This document shows positions 31,680 to 39,567 of a DNA stretch of 49,407 nt, one piece after another (position 1 is the stretch's first letter; each line of letters begins with the position of its first letter). The notes under the pieces were generated by a model. It ran no database searches. It was not told the DNA's origin and was given only the letters and a program-made list of their open reading frames with translations. This DNA is from a virus: positions 1 to 49,407 of the IMG/VR virus record IMGVR_UViG_3300031578_000060. The stretch is one strand, 5' to 3'. The position numbers and the translations under genes were made by a program.

Positions 31680-32766
31680 GCTTCGGCGCGAACCCCGGGA
31701 GGTCGTTGGCCATGCGGGCCAGGACCAGCTTGACCGGGTCTGGCATCGACTTGAACACCGCGACGGGGTCCTTGATGAAGTCCATCAGGAAGGAGTCGCC
31801 GAACTTGTCGCGCAGCGTGCCCTTGTCGTTCAGCGCCAGCCCCTCGAGCTCGCTCTGCGTCACGCGGTCGTTCCCCTCCGCCCAGACCACCCCGTCCTCT
31901 GCGGTCTTGATGTGACCCAGCGTGGCGTAGAAGGGGTCGACGATGTGGTGGTCCCACAGGTGGTCCAGCTGCGTGTGCTCGTCGAACATGCACAGCGCCT
32001 CTGCCACCTTCTCTGCGGGCTCCTCCCCGAGAGCAGCCGCGAACTTGTCGAGGTACTGATGCTGGTCCTCGGGGAGGTACTGCCGGCGCTGGGCGATGAA
32101 GTCCTCCGCATCGGGGGCACACTCGAAGGATGCGTACTTCTCCACGACGGGGCTGATGACCACCCCCAGCTCCTCCGCGCGGTGGGCCAGCTTGATGGCG
32201 AACTCCCGTCGCTGGCGGGGGTGCAGACGCAGCACGTTGTCCCCGAAGAAGTCCGAGGCCATCTTGACCTCGTCGTAGGTGCGCACCGGGTACTCACCCA
32301 GGATCAGGTGCTCCGCGGCCACCTTCTCCTGCGTCACGCGGACCGGCACTGGCTCCCCCGTGATGTTGACCAGCGGCTGCGCAATCTTCTCCGCGTCCTC
32401 ATCCCGCATCTGCATCGCCACCTTCACCAGCTCCTCAGGCATGCGCATCCCGTAGTGGTCGTGCCCATAGAGCAGCCTCGTGGCCACCTGCGCCTGGGCC
32501 AGCTTGGGCATGCTGTCCCGCTGGGTGAGGAAGTACTTGGTGTGCAACCAGATGTGGGCCGGATCGACCATGGCGTACTTGCGCAGTACGTGGTCCCCAT
32601 CAACTGCCGCCAGGGCGAACGCCTCGTTGGCCAGGCGCTCCAGCTGTTCCGGCTGGAGGGTGGAGGACTCCTTGACGAAGTCGGGGATGTCCTCGAAGGG
32701 GACGAGCTCCTTGAGCAGTGCTCCCGAGTCGTCGTACATGTCCAGGATGGCGCCGGCTGTCCGCAT
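31672..32766 (-). CDS. Unknown virion-block protein, 364 aa; first gene of portal operon
   Basis: ATG 32766 follows TGGAG at a good distance. The protein is largely helical, rich in Glu, Asp and Ala, with several EKVA motifs and one IKTAED. No transmembrane segment or catalytic motif was seen. As the promoter-proximal gene of the portal operon it is probably structural and abundant. It could be a head or tail component; I cannot choose. Confidence 0.8.
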   Translation of the reverse strand: MRTAGAILDMYDDSGALLKELVPFEDIPDFVKESSTLQPEQLERLANEAFALAAVDGDHVLRKYAMVDPAHIWLHTKYFLTQRDSMPKLAQAQVATRLLYGHDHYGMRMPEELVKVAMQMRDEDAEKIAQPLVNITGEPVPVRVTQEKVAAEHLILGEYPVRTYDEVKMASDFFGDNVLRLHPRQRREFAIKLAHRAEELGVVISPVVEKYASFECAPDAEDFIAQRRQYLPEDQHQYLDKFAAALGEEPAEKVAEALCMFDEHTQLDHLWDHHIVDPFYATLGHIKTAEDGVVWAEGNDRVTQSELEGLALNDKGTLRDKFGDSFLMDFIKDPVAVFKSMPDPVKLVLARMANDLPGFAPKHG

Positions 32767-32805
32767 TCGGAATCTCCAGGAGGGTGCAGGGCACAGACAG
32801 TCGGA

Positions 32806-32835
32806 ATCGTAGCGGCCTCAACGCAGATGGGTCAA
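32806..32835 (-). promoter_or_regulatory. Sigma70-like promoter for the portal operon
   Basis: On the minus strand TTGACC (32835-32830) and TACGAT (32811-32806) are 18 bases apart, 39 bases before ATG 32766. The 18-base spacing is the same as at the promoter at 3327-3356. Confidence 0.62.
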
Positions 32836-32856
32836 GCGAAACGACCAGCGGAAAGC

Positions 32857-32865
32857 TGGCATAAG
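32857..32865 (+). promoter_or_regulatory. Possible degenerate phage promoter (TGGCATAAG)
   Basis: CATAAG at 32860-32865 has CGAA, not GCAA, at the expected 19-base spacing (32837-32840), so it matches only in part. It lies 42 bases before ATG 32908, the first gene of the long replication operon, and overlaps the divergent portal-operon promoter region. Confidence 0.4.
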
Positions 32866-32907
32866 AACAGCAAGATAGTAGCAGCTATTACCTGCTGGAG
32901 GGCAGAC

Positions 32908-33315
32908 ATGAACCACCGGACCATCCGTTTCGCGGACATCGATAAGCAGCAGCCGTCCACACCCGGGGTCACTCGGCCGTCCTGCTTCGGCAGGCACTAT
33001 GACGTGCACGCTGTCGAGTGCAAGCACGAGTGCGCCCATCGCGCCTCCTGTGCCTACGCATTCAGCAACGGCTCAGGCACCATCGCCGCCAAGTCCACTG
33101 CCGCACCCTCCAGGGTGGGTGGTGGCAGCACGGACGTCATGGCAGAGGAGCCACTCCCGGACATCGTCGAGGTCCCAGCTCCCGACGAAACGTTCTGGTC
33201 CAAGCTGGGGTACAACATGGCGCTGCAGGCCCTCACTGCCTTCATCCGCGAGGGGCTATTCGCAGCGCAGAGCGTGCCGCGGAAGCAGTACTTTGACCAC
33301 GGGGAGAAGAAGTGA
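32908..33315 (+). CDS. Cys-rich unknown protein, 135 aa; first gene of replication operon
   Basis: ATG 32908 is preceded by GGAGGG; the frame is open far upstream, but that part is antisense to the structural gene. Cysteines cluster at about residues 28-50 (a CFGRH, then a VECKHECAHRASC pattern), a probable metal or Fe-S site. The middle is Ser/Thr/Gly-rich linker, and the C-terminus is helical. Function unknown. As the first gene of the operon it could be an early regulator. Confidence 0.72.
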   Translation: MNHRTIRFADIDKQQPSTPGVTRPSCFGRHYDVHAVECKHECAHRASCAYAFSNGSGTIAAKSTAAPSRVGGGSTDVMAEEPLPDIVEVPAPDETFWSKLGYNMALQALTAFIREGLFAAQSVPRKQYFDHGEKK

Positions 33316-33316
33316 C

Positions 33317-33709
33317 ATGGGCATCGCCACGATCTTCCAGGACCACCGCCTCTCCGCGGGGTTCCACAGCCAACAGGCGCTCGCGCTGAAGCTGCACTGC
33401 TCTGCGGAGTACATCCGTCAGATCGAACGGGGGCTCAAGATCCCCAGTGACGACTTCACGGAGCGCTTCCTGTCCCTCGTCAGCGTCAGTGGGCCCGCAG
33501 CAGAGCTGTTCCAGCGGCTCGTGATCGACACGCGCATCCGACGCAAGCACGGGACCAACATCAAGGACTTCGTCGGGGCCGAAGATGTGGCGGCGGCCGT
33601 CTGCAGAGACGCACGCACGGTCCTGCTGGAAGAGATCGGGGTGTCGGAGGAGGATGTGGAGTACTTCATCACCGGCCTGCAGCAGTCCATCATCTCGGAG
33701 CTGCGATGA
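33317..33709 (+). CDS. XRE/Cro-type helix-turn-helix regulator, 130 aa
   Basis: ATG 33317 is two bases after the previous stop region, with GGGGAGAAG upstream. Residues 18-42 form a Cro/CI-type helix-turn-helix (SQQALALKLHCSAEYIRQIE). The rest is helical, probably for dimerisation. It is likely to repress or switch early transcription; its operator is not identified, but the divergent region 32767-32907 is the natural place. Its stop overlaps the helicase start (ATGA). Confidence 0.8.
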   Translation: MGIATIFQDHRLSAGFHSQQALALKLHCSAEYIRQIERGLKIPSDDFTERFLSLVSVSGPAAELFQRLVIDTRIRRKHGTNIKDFVGAEDVAAAVCRDARTVLLEEIGVSEEDVEYFITGLQQSIISELR

Positions 33710-35067
33710 GGTTCCGGTGCCTCGACCCCGACAAGGCCTACCGGGGGTCCATGCTCTGGATCCCGAAGAAGCTGATCCCGGATGGCACGCTGGATGCCGC
33801 GCTCACCTACTGGTTTGCCGAGACCCCCGAAGGTGCTTCCGAGCCTGTTGCCCGGAAGGTCAGCGCCTGGCGGGAGGAGACGCATCATGTCGTGGTGCCC
33901 CGAGAGTTCCCGAGGGAGCAGATCCCCTGCGAGGTCGTCGACCTGTCCGGGGACACGGCCCCCATCGATTTCCACTCCGACATCCGGCCTCGTGATGACA
34001 TTCAGAGCGCCGCCATGCAAGCCCTGCGTGCCTCACGCAGCGGCATCCTCTGCCTGGGGTGCGGCCGCGGCAAGACGGTCATCGGTCTGGACCGTATCGC
34101 CCTGGGCCAGGGACCTGGCTTGGTGGTGGTGAACAACGGGGGGCTGCTCAAGCAGTGGAAGAACGAGGCACAGGATCATCTGAGGCTGTCCGAGGACGAC
34201 ATCGGAGAGGTCCAAGGGGACACCGTGCAGTGGGAGCAGCCCCTCGTCATCGCCATGGTGCAGACGCTGTGGCGGATGGTGGAGAGCGACCGAATCCCTG
34301 AGCACGTCCGGAGACGCTTTGCCACGGTCATCTTCGACGAGGCACACCACATGAGCGCCATGAAGTTCAACCAGGTGGCCTCCGTATTTACGGGGGATCG
34401 TTTTGGCCTCACAGCCACCCCCGAGCGCGCCGATGGGAACGAGCGTTTCTACCTCTACCACCTGGGTCCAATCCTCTATCGGAACCTCGAAGTGGACGTG
34501 CCCCCGATGGTATACTTTGCCCACACGGACATCGTACCAACGCGCAAGGAGCGGGACTCCTTCTACGCTGGGGGCCAGATCAACATCGGGAAGATCCGGC
34601 AGTGGCAGGCCTCACTGGCCCGCCGCAACGCGGCGATTGCAACCCTCGTGAAAAGCTCTGCGAAGGATGGGCATAAGGTGCTCGTGTTGTCGCACCTGAA
34701 GGACAGCCATATCCCGAAGCTCCAGCGTGGGCTCAAGGGCTGTGGGGTGATCACGAGCGGCGTCAAGGGGAGCACCCGACTCACGGAGCTCCAGAAGGAC
34801 GTCGTCGTCGCGACCATGGGCGCTGCCGAGGAGGGGCTGGACCGTCCGGAGCTGAGCGTGTGCGTTGTCACCACGACCTTCTCCAGTGACAAGGAGTTCC
34901 AGCAGTCCTCCGGCCGCCTCACGCGGCCCACCCCCGGCAAGACCGGCGCGGAGTACATCGTGGTGGTGGACAACGTGCCCAAGTGCATCAAGCACGCCAA
35001 GAAGATCGAGCGGTCCGCGAAGAGTCGCGGGTACGCCGTCGAGCACTACAGATTGGAGATCCCGTGA
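33706..35067 (+). CDS. SF2 DNA helicase (DEAH, UvsW/RAD25-like)
   Basis: ATG 33706 overlaps the regulator stop. The motifs are complete: Walker A GCGRGKT (118-124), DEAH (211-214), GLTATPERADGN (234-245) and motif VI QSSGRLTR (400-407). In phages such helicases unwind or branch-migrate recombination intermediates, as T4 UvsW does. The N-terminal 95 residues are a separate domain without recognised motifs. At 453 residues it is compact. It lies upstream of uracil-DNA glycosylase and replication genes, consistent with repair or recombination-dependent replication. Confidence 0.9.
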   Translation: MRFRCLDPDKAYRGSMLWIPKKLIPDGTLDAALTYWFAETPEGASEPVARKVSAWREETHHVVVPREFPREQIPCEVVDLSGDTAPIDFHSDIRPRDDIQSAAMQALRASRSGILCLGCGRGKTVIGLDRIALGQGPGLVVVNNGGLLKQWKNEAQDHLRLSEDDIGEVQGDTVQWEQPLVIAMVQTLWRMVESDRIPEHVRRRFATVIFDEAHHMSAMKFNQVASVFTGDRFGLTATPERADGNERFYLYHLGPILYRNLEVDVPPMVYFAHTDIVPTRKERDSFYAGGQINIGKIRQWQASLARRNAAIATLVKSSAKDGHKVLVLSHLKDSHIPKLQRGLKGCGVITSGVKGSTRLTELQKDVVVATMGAAEEGLDRPELSVCVVTTTFSSDKEFQQSSGRLTRPTPGKTGAEYIVVVDNVPKCIKHAKKIERSAKSRGYAVEHYRLEIP

Positions 35068-35462
35068 GCAGCATCATCGTGTCCGCCACCTCCAGTAAGC
35101 TGCGCGAGCTGGAGGCGATGCTCGAGAGGGCAATGGAACATGCGCAGGACGTTGCCGTCGTCCCCATCTCCCCCACCATGGGCTTCCTGGGTGTCCTGTA
35201 CAGCGCGCAGACCGAGGAGGCGTGCCTCCGGAACGCCGTGATGATCGCCCACGTGCAGGTCCCCCCATCCGTCCACGGTGGCCCCGCCGGGATGGCGCTG
35301 GTCATCGACTCCATCGTTGGGTCCCGCAAGGGACTCGTCGAGGTCCTCTCGCTTCCTCGGGACCACACCTTCTACCGACTGGACGCCCTCTCGGACGCGG
35401 ACCGACTCACGGTCTTGGAGCTCTACTATGCCGCGATCAAGCAGGCTGCTGACCGGAGCTGA
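35064..35462 (+). CDS. Unknown protein, 132 aa
   Basis: GTG 35064 overlaps the helicase stop (GTGA), with GGAG five bases before it. The N-terminal 35 residues are a Glu/Ala-rich helix. The middle has hydrophobic strands (VAVVPISPTMGFLGVLY, MALVIDSIVG) suggesting a small alpha/beta domain. Its end overlaps the next gene by 35 bases. No family was recognised. Confidence 0.75.
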   Translation: MSSIIVSATSSKLRELEAMLERAMEHAQDVAVVPISPTMGFLGVLYSAQTEEACLRNAVMIAHVQVPPSVHGGPAGMALVIDSIVGSRKGLVEVLSLPRDHTFYRLDALSDADRLTVLELYYAAIKQAADRS

Positions 35463-36270
35463 ACTCGCGAAGCGTGATGCCTGGGCTCGTACGCGCCTCG
35501 ATGATCTGGAGCGATCCTACAGCCGCTGCACCCAGTGCCGTGCCCTGGTGGACACGGGGTGGTGGCAGCGACAGAACATCGTGTTCGGGGAGGGCTACGC
35601 CAACGCGGACATCCTCATCGTGGGCATCGCACCCGGAGAGGACGAGGACGTCCTGGGCATCCCCTTCGTAGGTAGAACCGGGAAGCTGCTCGACGAGTTC
35701 TTGCTCAACCTCTGCCCCGACACCGCGGAGCTGGACACCTACCGCAAGGGCGCACTCACGAACGAGGACTTCCGGGAGATCCGGCGCATCCTTGTGGAGA
35801 CAGAGCGCATCTTCTACACCAACGCGGTTCTGTGTCGCCCGGTCAAGCAGGAGTGGAACGAGCGCGAGGAGCGGAACGACCTCCGCAACCGGGACCCGGC
35901 CGATGGGGAGTGCAACAACTGCTCGCTCCGGCTGCTCCAGACAATCTACATCACAGACCCCACCATCATCATCTCGCTGGGGGCCCCCGCGTTGCAGGCG
36001 CTCCTGTCCCTGGACACCGCACGGGGTCGGCGCCGGGCAGGGGTGCTGGACAAGTCCGGGGAGATCCTGGACCTGGAGATCCCCGGGCAGGTGATGGACA
36101 TCCGGTACCCCATGATGGTGCTGCCGCACCCAGCATTCCTGCTGCGGTACTGGGACGAGAAGTCCCCCAAGGGCTACGTGGCCAGCACGGTACGACATCT
36201 ACGACATGCGCTGCACGTGGTGGACATGGTCCGCTACGAGATGCGCGGAACACTCATCCCAAGGAGGTAG
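35428..36270 (+). CDS. Uracil-DNA glycosylase, Fe-S type (family 4/5-like)
   Basis: The enzyme removes uracil from DNA at the start of base-excision repair. ATG 35428 with GGAG upstream gives a normal family N-terminus; the longer open frame is antisense or overlap. The Fe-S cysteines CTQC (34-37), Cys136 in NAVLCRP and Cys162/165 (ECNNC) are present. The active-site motif GIAPGEDED (66-74) and PFVGRTGKLLDEF match family 4, as do SLGAPALQALL and LPHPAFLLRYW (His234). The length of 280 residues is slightly above average because of an insertion around residues 98-125. It lies in the replication operon. Confidence 0.92.
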   Translation: MPRSSRLLTGAELAKRDAWARTRLDDLERSYSRCTQCRALVDTGWWQRQNIVFGEGYANADILIVGIAPGEDEDVLGIPFVGRTGKLLDEFLLNLCPDTAELDTYRKGALTNEDFREIRRILVETERIFYTNAVLCRPVKQEWNEREERNDLRNRDPADGECNNCSLRLLQTIYITDPTIIISLGAPALQALLSLDTARGRRRAGVLDKSGEILDLEIPGQVMDIRYPMMVLPHPAFLLRYWDEKSPKGYVASTVRHLRHALHVVDMVRYEMRGTLIPRR

Positions 36271-36274
36271 TGAA

Positions 36275-36730
36275 TTGGACTCCGAACTACATGCACAGTT
36301 GACTGCAGAGGCGCAACACGCCGTGGAGACCTTCCTCAAGGCCGAGGAGGAGTACAAGACGGTGCTCGCCGAGCTGGAGGAGGAACTGCCCGAGGGGTTC
36401 GACCTGCTCTGGTCGGCGCTCGATGCGCGCAACGCCGCAGTGGTGGACGCCCGCAAGAAGGTGCGGGCTGCGCGGGCCAAGTTCAAGCCGTTCAGCACCA
36501 GTGTCCGAAAGTCCCTGGTCTTCGACACGGACACCTTCGTTGGGCTCGCCCGCGAGCTGGGGTGCTACCAGGACCTGCGGCAGGCCGGCGTCATCAAGTA
36601 CACCGTCTCCGCCTCGGACCTCGAGGAGCGCGTGGAGCCACAGGTCCTGGAGCGCCTCAAGGAGACGGGGCGCGTCGTTGAGACGTCCGTTGCGGTCTAC
36701 GGACCGAACGAGCTGACGAGGCTGAAGTGA
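36275..36730 (+). CDS. Coiled-coil protein, 151 aa, unknown
   Basis: The TTG at 36275 is the likely start because AAGGAGG lies seven bases before it; no better start exists in frame. Residues 1-70 are a continuous coiled coil (Glu/Ala/Lys heptads, EAEEEYKTVLAELEEEL-like). The C-terminal part has a short alpha/beta domain ending in VAVYGPNELTRLK. The arrangement resembles phage Gam-type nuclease inhibitors or chaperone-like helical proteins, but I do not claim identity. Confidence 0.72.
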   Translation: MDSELHAQLTAEAQHAVETFLKAEEEYKTVLAELEEELPEGFDLLWSALDARNAAVVDARKKVRAARAKFKPFSTSVRKSLVFDTDTFVGLARELGCYQDLRQAGVIKYTVSASDLEERVEPQVLERLKETGRVVETSVAVYGPNELTRLK

Positions 36731-36793
36731 TCGCGATCCGGAGACGAGGGCCCACGCTCCTGATGGAGCGCTGGGCGTGCCCCAACAAACAAC

Positions 36794-36823
36794 GGCCCCC
36801 AGTCACAGAGTCCTGGGACGGCC
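36794..36823 (+). other. Intergenic hairpin upstream of a small gene
   Basis: GGCC-CCCAG pairs with CTGGG-GGCC, with a two-base bulge and a 10-base loop. It ends 10 bases before the AGGAGG of the gene at 36847, in the 116-base gap after the coiled-coil gene. It may protect or punctuate the transcript. Confidence 0.35.
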
Positions 36824-36846
36824 ATCCCCCACAGGAGGTAATCGCA

Positions 36847-37101
36847 ATGCTCGACCAGTTCTGTCCACCCGACACACAGTCCCCGGCCCGGCTGAGCCTG
36901 GGCAACGACCTGGGCTTCAAGGACTTCGGCACCGGCTGGGGTGCCAACGTGATGATCAGCTTCGACGTGGCCCCCGATGTGGACATGATCGAGGCGGCGC
37001 GCGCCGACGTGGGCGCGTGGGTCCGGGACATGCTCGGCAAGCAGTTCGCCGAGGCCGAGGATCTCTACAACGAGTTGGTGGCCCCCCGCGTCAAGAAGTG
37101 A
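36847..37101 (+). CDS. Small unknown protein, 84 aa
   Basis: ATG 36847 has a strong AGGAGG. A GTG at 36727 would add 40 residues but lacks a ribosome site. The protein has a beta-strand core (WGANVMISFDVAPDVDMIE) and an amphipathic C-terminal helix. It is acidic. No family was recognised. It is encoded just before the replicative helicase and could be a loader or accessory, but this rests only on position. Confidence 0.72.
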   Translation: MLDQFCPPDTQSPARLSLGNDLGFKDFGTGWGANVMISFDVAPDVDMIEAARADVGAWVRDMLGKQFAEAEDLYNELVAPRVKK

Positions 37102-37135
37102 TGTGCCACGATAGCGGGCCGCATGAGGAGGTAGC

Positions 37136-38500
37136 GTGGCGCATCCAGAGATCATCCTGCTGACCAAGGTCATCGAGGAGTGCGACTTCCGTGCCCTCAA
37201 GAACAATGGCATTGACCGCGGCTTTTTCGCCACCATCGAAGGGAAGGGGGTCTACGACTTCATCAGCCGACAGTTTCACAACCGGAACAGCTGGGGCAGC
37301 ACCCCCTCGATGAGCATGGTGCAGCATGTCGTGAAGACATTCACCCCAGTCCACACGACCGACGACATCGATGGGTTGATCCAGTTCTTGCTGCGGGAGA
37401 AGACGCGCCGGGACTTGCTGAAGCTCAGCGACGACATCCACGACATGGTGCACGGCACCGAGGTCGAGACCACCATTCAGCACATCGCTGGGAAGCTCGG
37501 GGAGCTCTCCAAGATCCAGAGCCAGTCCCGGGATCTGGATCTCGCGGCCAACGTCAGCGTCATCAAGGAGCGCTACCTGACGGTGGCCGCCGGCGATGGG
37601 GTCCTCGGGATTCCCTTCCCGTGGGCTCCCATGACAGAGGCGACCCTGGGGCTGCAGCCCGGCCAGTTCATCCTCATCTACGGCAGGCCCGGACAGATGA
37701 AGAGCTGGATGGCGGTCGCCATCGCCGTGCACGCATACCTCTGCGGGTGTCGCGTTCTCTTCTACACGAGGGAGATGACCGAGGAGGAGATCCTCATGCG
37801 GGTGGCTGCCACCATCGCGGGGGTCAACTACGACGACTTCCGCAAGGGGCAGCTCCCCGAGGCCGTGGAGATCGAGACGTTCGAGATCCTGGATGGGCTG
37901 GCACGCGACGAAGAGGTACTGGCCGGCGTAGATGGGCGGCAGCGACAGTGCTTCAAGGTGAGCACCGCGGGTGAGCTTGCCTTGGGCAACACCGTCGAGG
38001 GTATCCGCGCCAAGGTCGAGGAGTACAAGATCGACATCGTCATCGCCGATGGTGTCTACCGGATGGGAGACAACCGCACGCGCAGTCACAAGATCGACTG
38101 GCAGAACGTGACGCACGTGGCCCAGGACCTCAAGGAGCTGGCCAAGAAGCACCGCATCCCTCTGGTGGGGGTCACCCAGGCCAACCGCAAGCACGAGATG
38201 GCCTTCGCCGACGCGCTCCTACAGGAGTGCGACTTCGCCTTTCGGCTGGTCCTCCACGAGAAGGAGAACACCCTCAACATCATCACGGGCAAGCTGCGTG
38301 ATGGCCGACTACGCGCCTTCGCCATCAACGCCTACCCCGCAGCCAACTTCACCCTCAAGGAGGAGTTGAGCGAGGAGGAGGCCAACGAGCTGACCGCTCG
38401 AGAAGATGCACAAGGTCGGAACAGCGACAGCAAGCGTAGGGGTGGTGGGAACGACGGCGGAGGTACCAGCCGTGTTGCGCCGAGGGTCTTCCGACAATGA
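37136..38500 (+). CDS. DnaB-like replicative DNA helicase
   Basis: GTG 37136 follows AGGAGG. The N-terminal 140 residues are helical like the DnaB primase-binding domain. The RecA-like motor has Walker A GRPGQMKS (183-190) in IYGRPGQMKSWMA, a FYTREMTEEEI stretch (motif 1a-like, as in DnaB SLEMS), Walker B DIVIADGVYRM and the GVTQANRK (motif 3, DnaB LSQL-like) region. The C-terminal 60 residues are charged and Gly-rich. The length of 454 is typical. The primase start overlaps its stop (ATGA), and together they form the fork helicase-primase pair. Confidence 0.9.
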   Translation: MAHPEIILLTKVIEECDFRALKNNGIDRGFFATIEGKGVYDFISRQFHNRNSWGSTPSMSMVQHVVKTFTPVHTTDDIDGLIQFLLREKTRRDLLKLSDDIHDMVHGTEVETTIQHIAGKLGELSKIQSQSRDLDLAANVSVIKERYLTVAAGDGVLGIPFPWAPMTEATLGLQPGQFILIYGRPGQMKSWMAVAIAVHAYLCGCRVLFYTREMTEEEILMRVAATIAGVNYDDFRKGQLPEAVEIETFEILDGLARDEEVLAGVDGRQRQCFKVSTAGELALGNTVEGIRAKVEEYKIDIVIADGVYRMGDNRTRSHKIDWQNVTHVAQDLKELAKKHRIPLVGVTQANRKHEMAFADALLQECDFAFRLVLHEKENTLNIITGKLRDGRLRAFAINAYPAANFTLKEELSEEEANELTAREDAQGRNSDSKRRGGGNDGGGTSRVAPRVFRQ

Positions 38501-39567
38501 GTCGCGCTGTACAGGACACGGTGGTGCAGGTCGTCGAGCGGTACATCGGCAAGTGGCGACGTGCTGGCAACCAGAACATCGTCGTGGGCTGCCCCTTCCA
38601 CGAACAGGCACCCGGGCACCACACCTTCACGCTGTCCATCAGCACCACGCACGGCTCCTGGCTGTGCTTCTCCTGTGGTGCCGGTGGTGGCTTCCCGCTC
38701 CTGCTCAAGGAGCTGGGCGTCGAGAAGCATCTCCGAGACCTGATCCTCGAACCCGTCTGGGATGAGATGCGCCGGGGCTTCCGGCCCCGAGAGGTCCACC
38801 TCAACACGGACATCTTCCGTGCGGAGCATCTGCTCCCAGAGGCCGTGCTCGGTGTCTACGAGTACTGCCCCACATCTCTCGTAGCTTCAGGCTTTGACGA
38901 GGGCCTGCTGCAGTCATACGACGTGGGCTTCGACTACAGCCATCAGCGTATGACCTGGCCAGTTCGGGATGTCTACGGCGGACTCGCAGGCATCTTCGGC
39001 AGGAACCTGACGGGCGGCTTCCCCAAGTACAAGGCGTACACCATCAAGGACTTCGACTTCGAGGTCCAGGCGCGGTACCCCCACTACGAGTTCAAGAAGT
39101 CCAACCACCTCTGGAACCTCGACCGGGTGCACTCTCGGCTGTACCACAGCAGGGAGCCGGCCATAGTCGTCCTGTGTGAGGGGTTCAAGGCTGCACTCTG
39201 GTGCATCCAGCATGGATGGCCCTTCACGGTGGCCCAGATGGGCACCTGGACGAGCTACATCCAGGCCGAGTTCCTGCGGCGCATCGGTGGAACCGTCATC
39301 CTCTTCCTGGACAACAACCCGGCAGGCTTCAAGGGTGCGCTGTCGGCCTACGAGATGCTTCGACGCTCCAACACCGTCTACTTCGCGCAGTACCCATGCG
39401 ACGAGGACCTGCAGCCGGACAGCCTGGCCGCAGATGAACTTGAACAAGCCATTGAGGCACCACTGACCAGAAACCACTGGATTCACGAGTCGCCGCTACG
39501 ACTAGCGGCATGGAGGGAACATGAGCTTCAGAAGGCACGCCGGACGAGAGAAGAGGCCCGACCGTAA
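38497..39567 (+). CDS. DnaG-type primase
   Basis: ATG 38497 overlaps the helicase stop. An N-terminal CHC2-type zinc site is formed by Cys32 and His35 (CPFHEQ) with Cys57 and Cys60 (CFSCG). The catalytic core has FPKYKAYT-like strands, and the TOPRIM motifs are Glu228 (VLCEGFKAAL) and Asp272 (ILFLDNNPAGFKGA). The usual second Asp of the TOPRIM DxD is Asn here, so metal binding may differ. There is no helicase domain, since the helicase is the separate upstream gene. It makes primers for lagging-strand synthesis. Confidence 0.88.
   Translation: MSRAVQDTVVQVVERYIGKWRRAGNQNIVVGCPFHEQAPGHHTFTLSISTTHGSWLCFSCGAGGGFPLLLKELGVEKHLRDLILEPVWDEMRRGFRPREVHLNTDIFRAEHLLPEAVLGVYEYCPTSLVASGFDEGLLQSYDVGFDYSHQRMTWPVRDVYGGLAGIFGRNLTGGFPKYKAYTIKDFDFEVQARYPHYEFKKSNHLWNLDRVHSRLYHSREPAIVVLCEGFKAALWCIQHGWPFTVAQMGTWTSYIQAEFLRRIGGTVILFLDNNPAGFKGALSAYEMLRRSNTVYFAQYPCDEDLQPDSLAADELEQAIEAPLTRNHWIHESPLRLAAWREHELQKARRTREEARP

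Noticed and set aside
31678-33315. 545-codon plus-strand frame ending at 33315
   Set aside because: The first 410 codons are antisense to a structural gene. The Shine-Dalgarno and the real composition start at ATG 32908.
6222-34677. CATAAG or GATAAG words at 6222, 8733, 32941 and 34672 as extra promoters
   Set aside because: None has GCAA at the 19-base spacing and all lie inside well-supported genes. They serve as a useful negative set.
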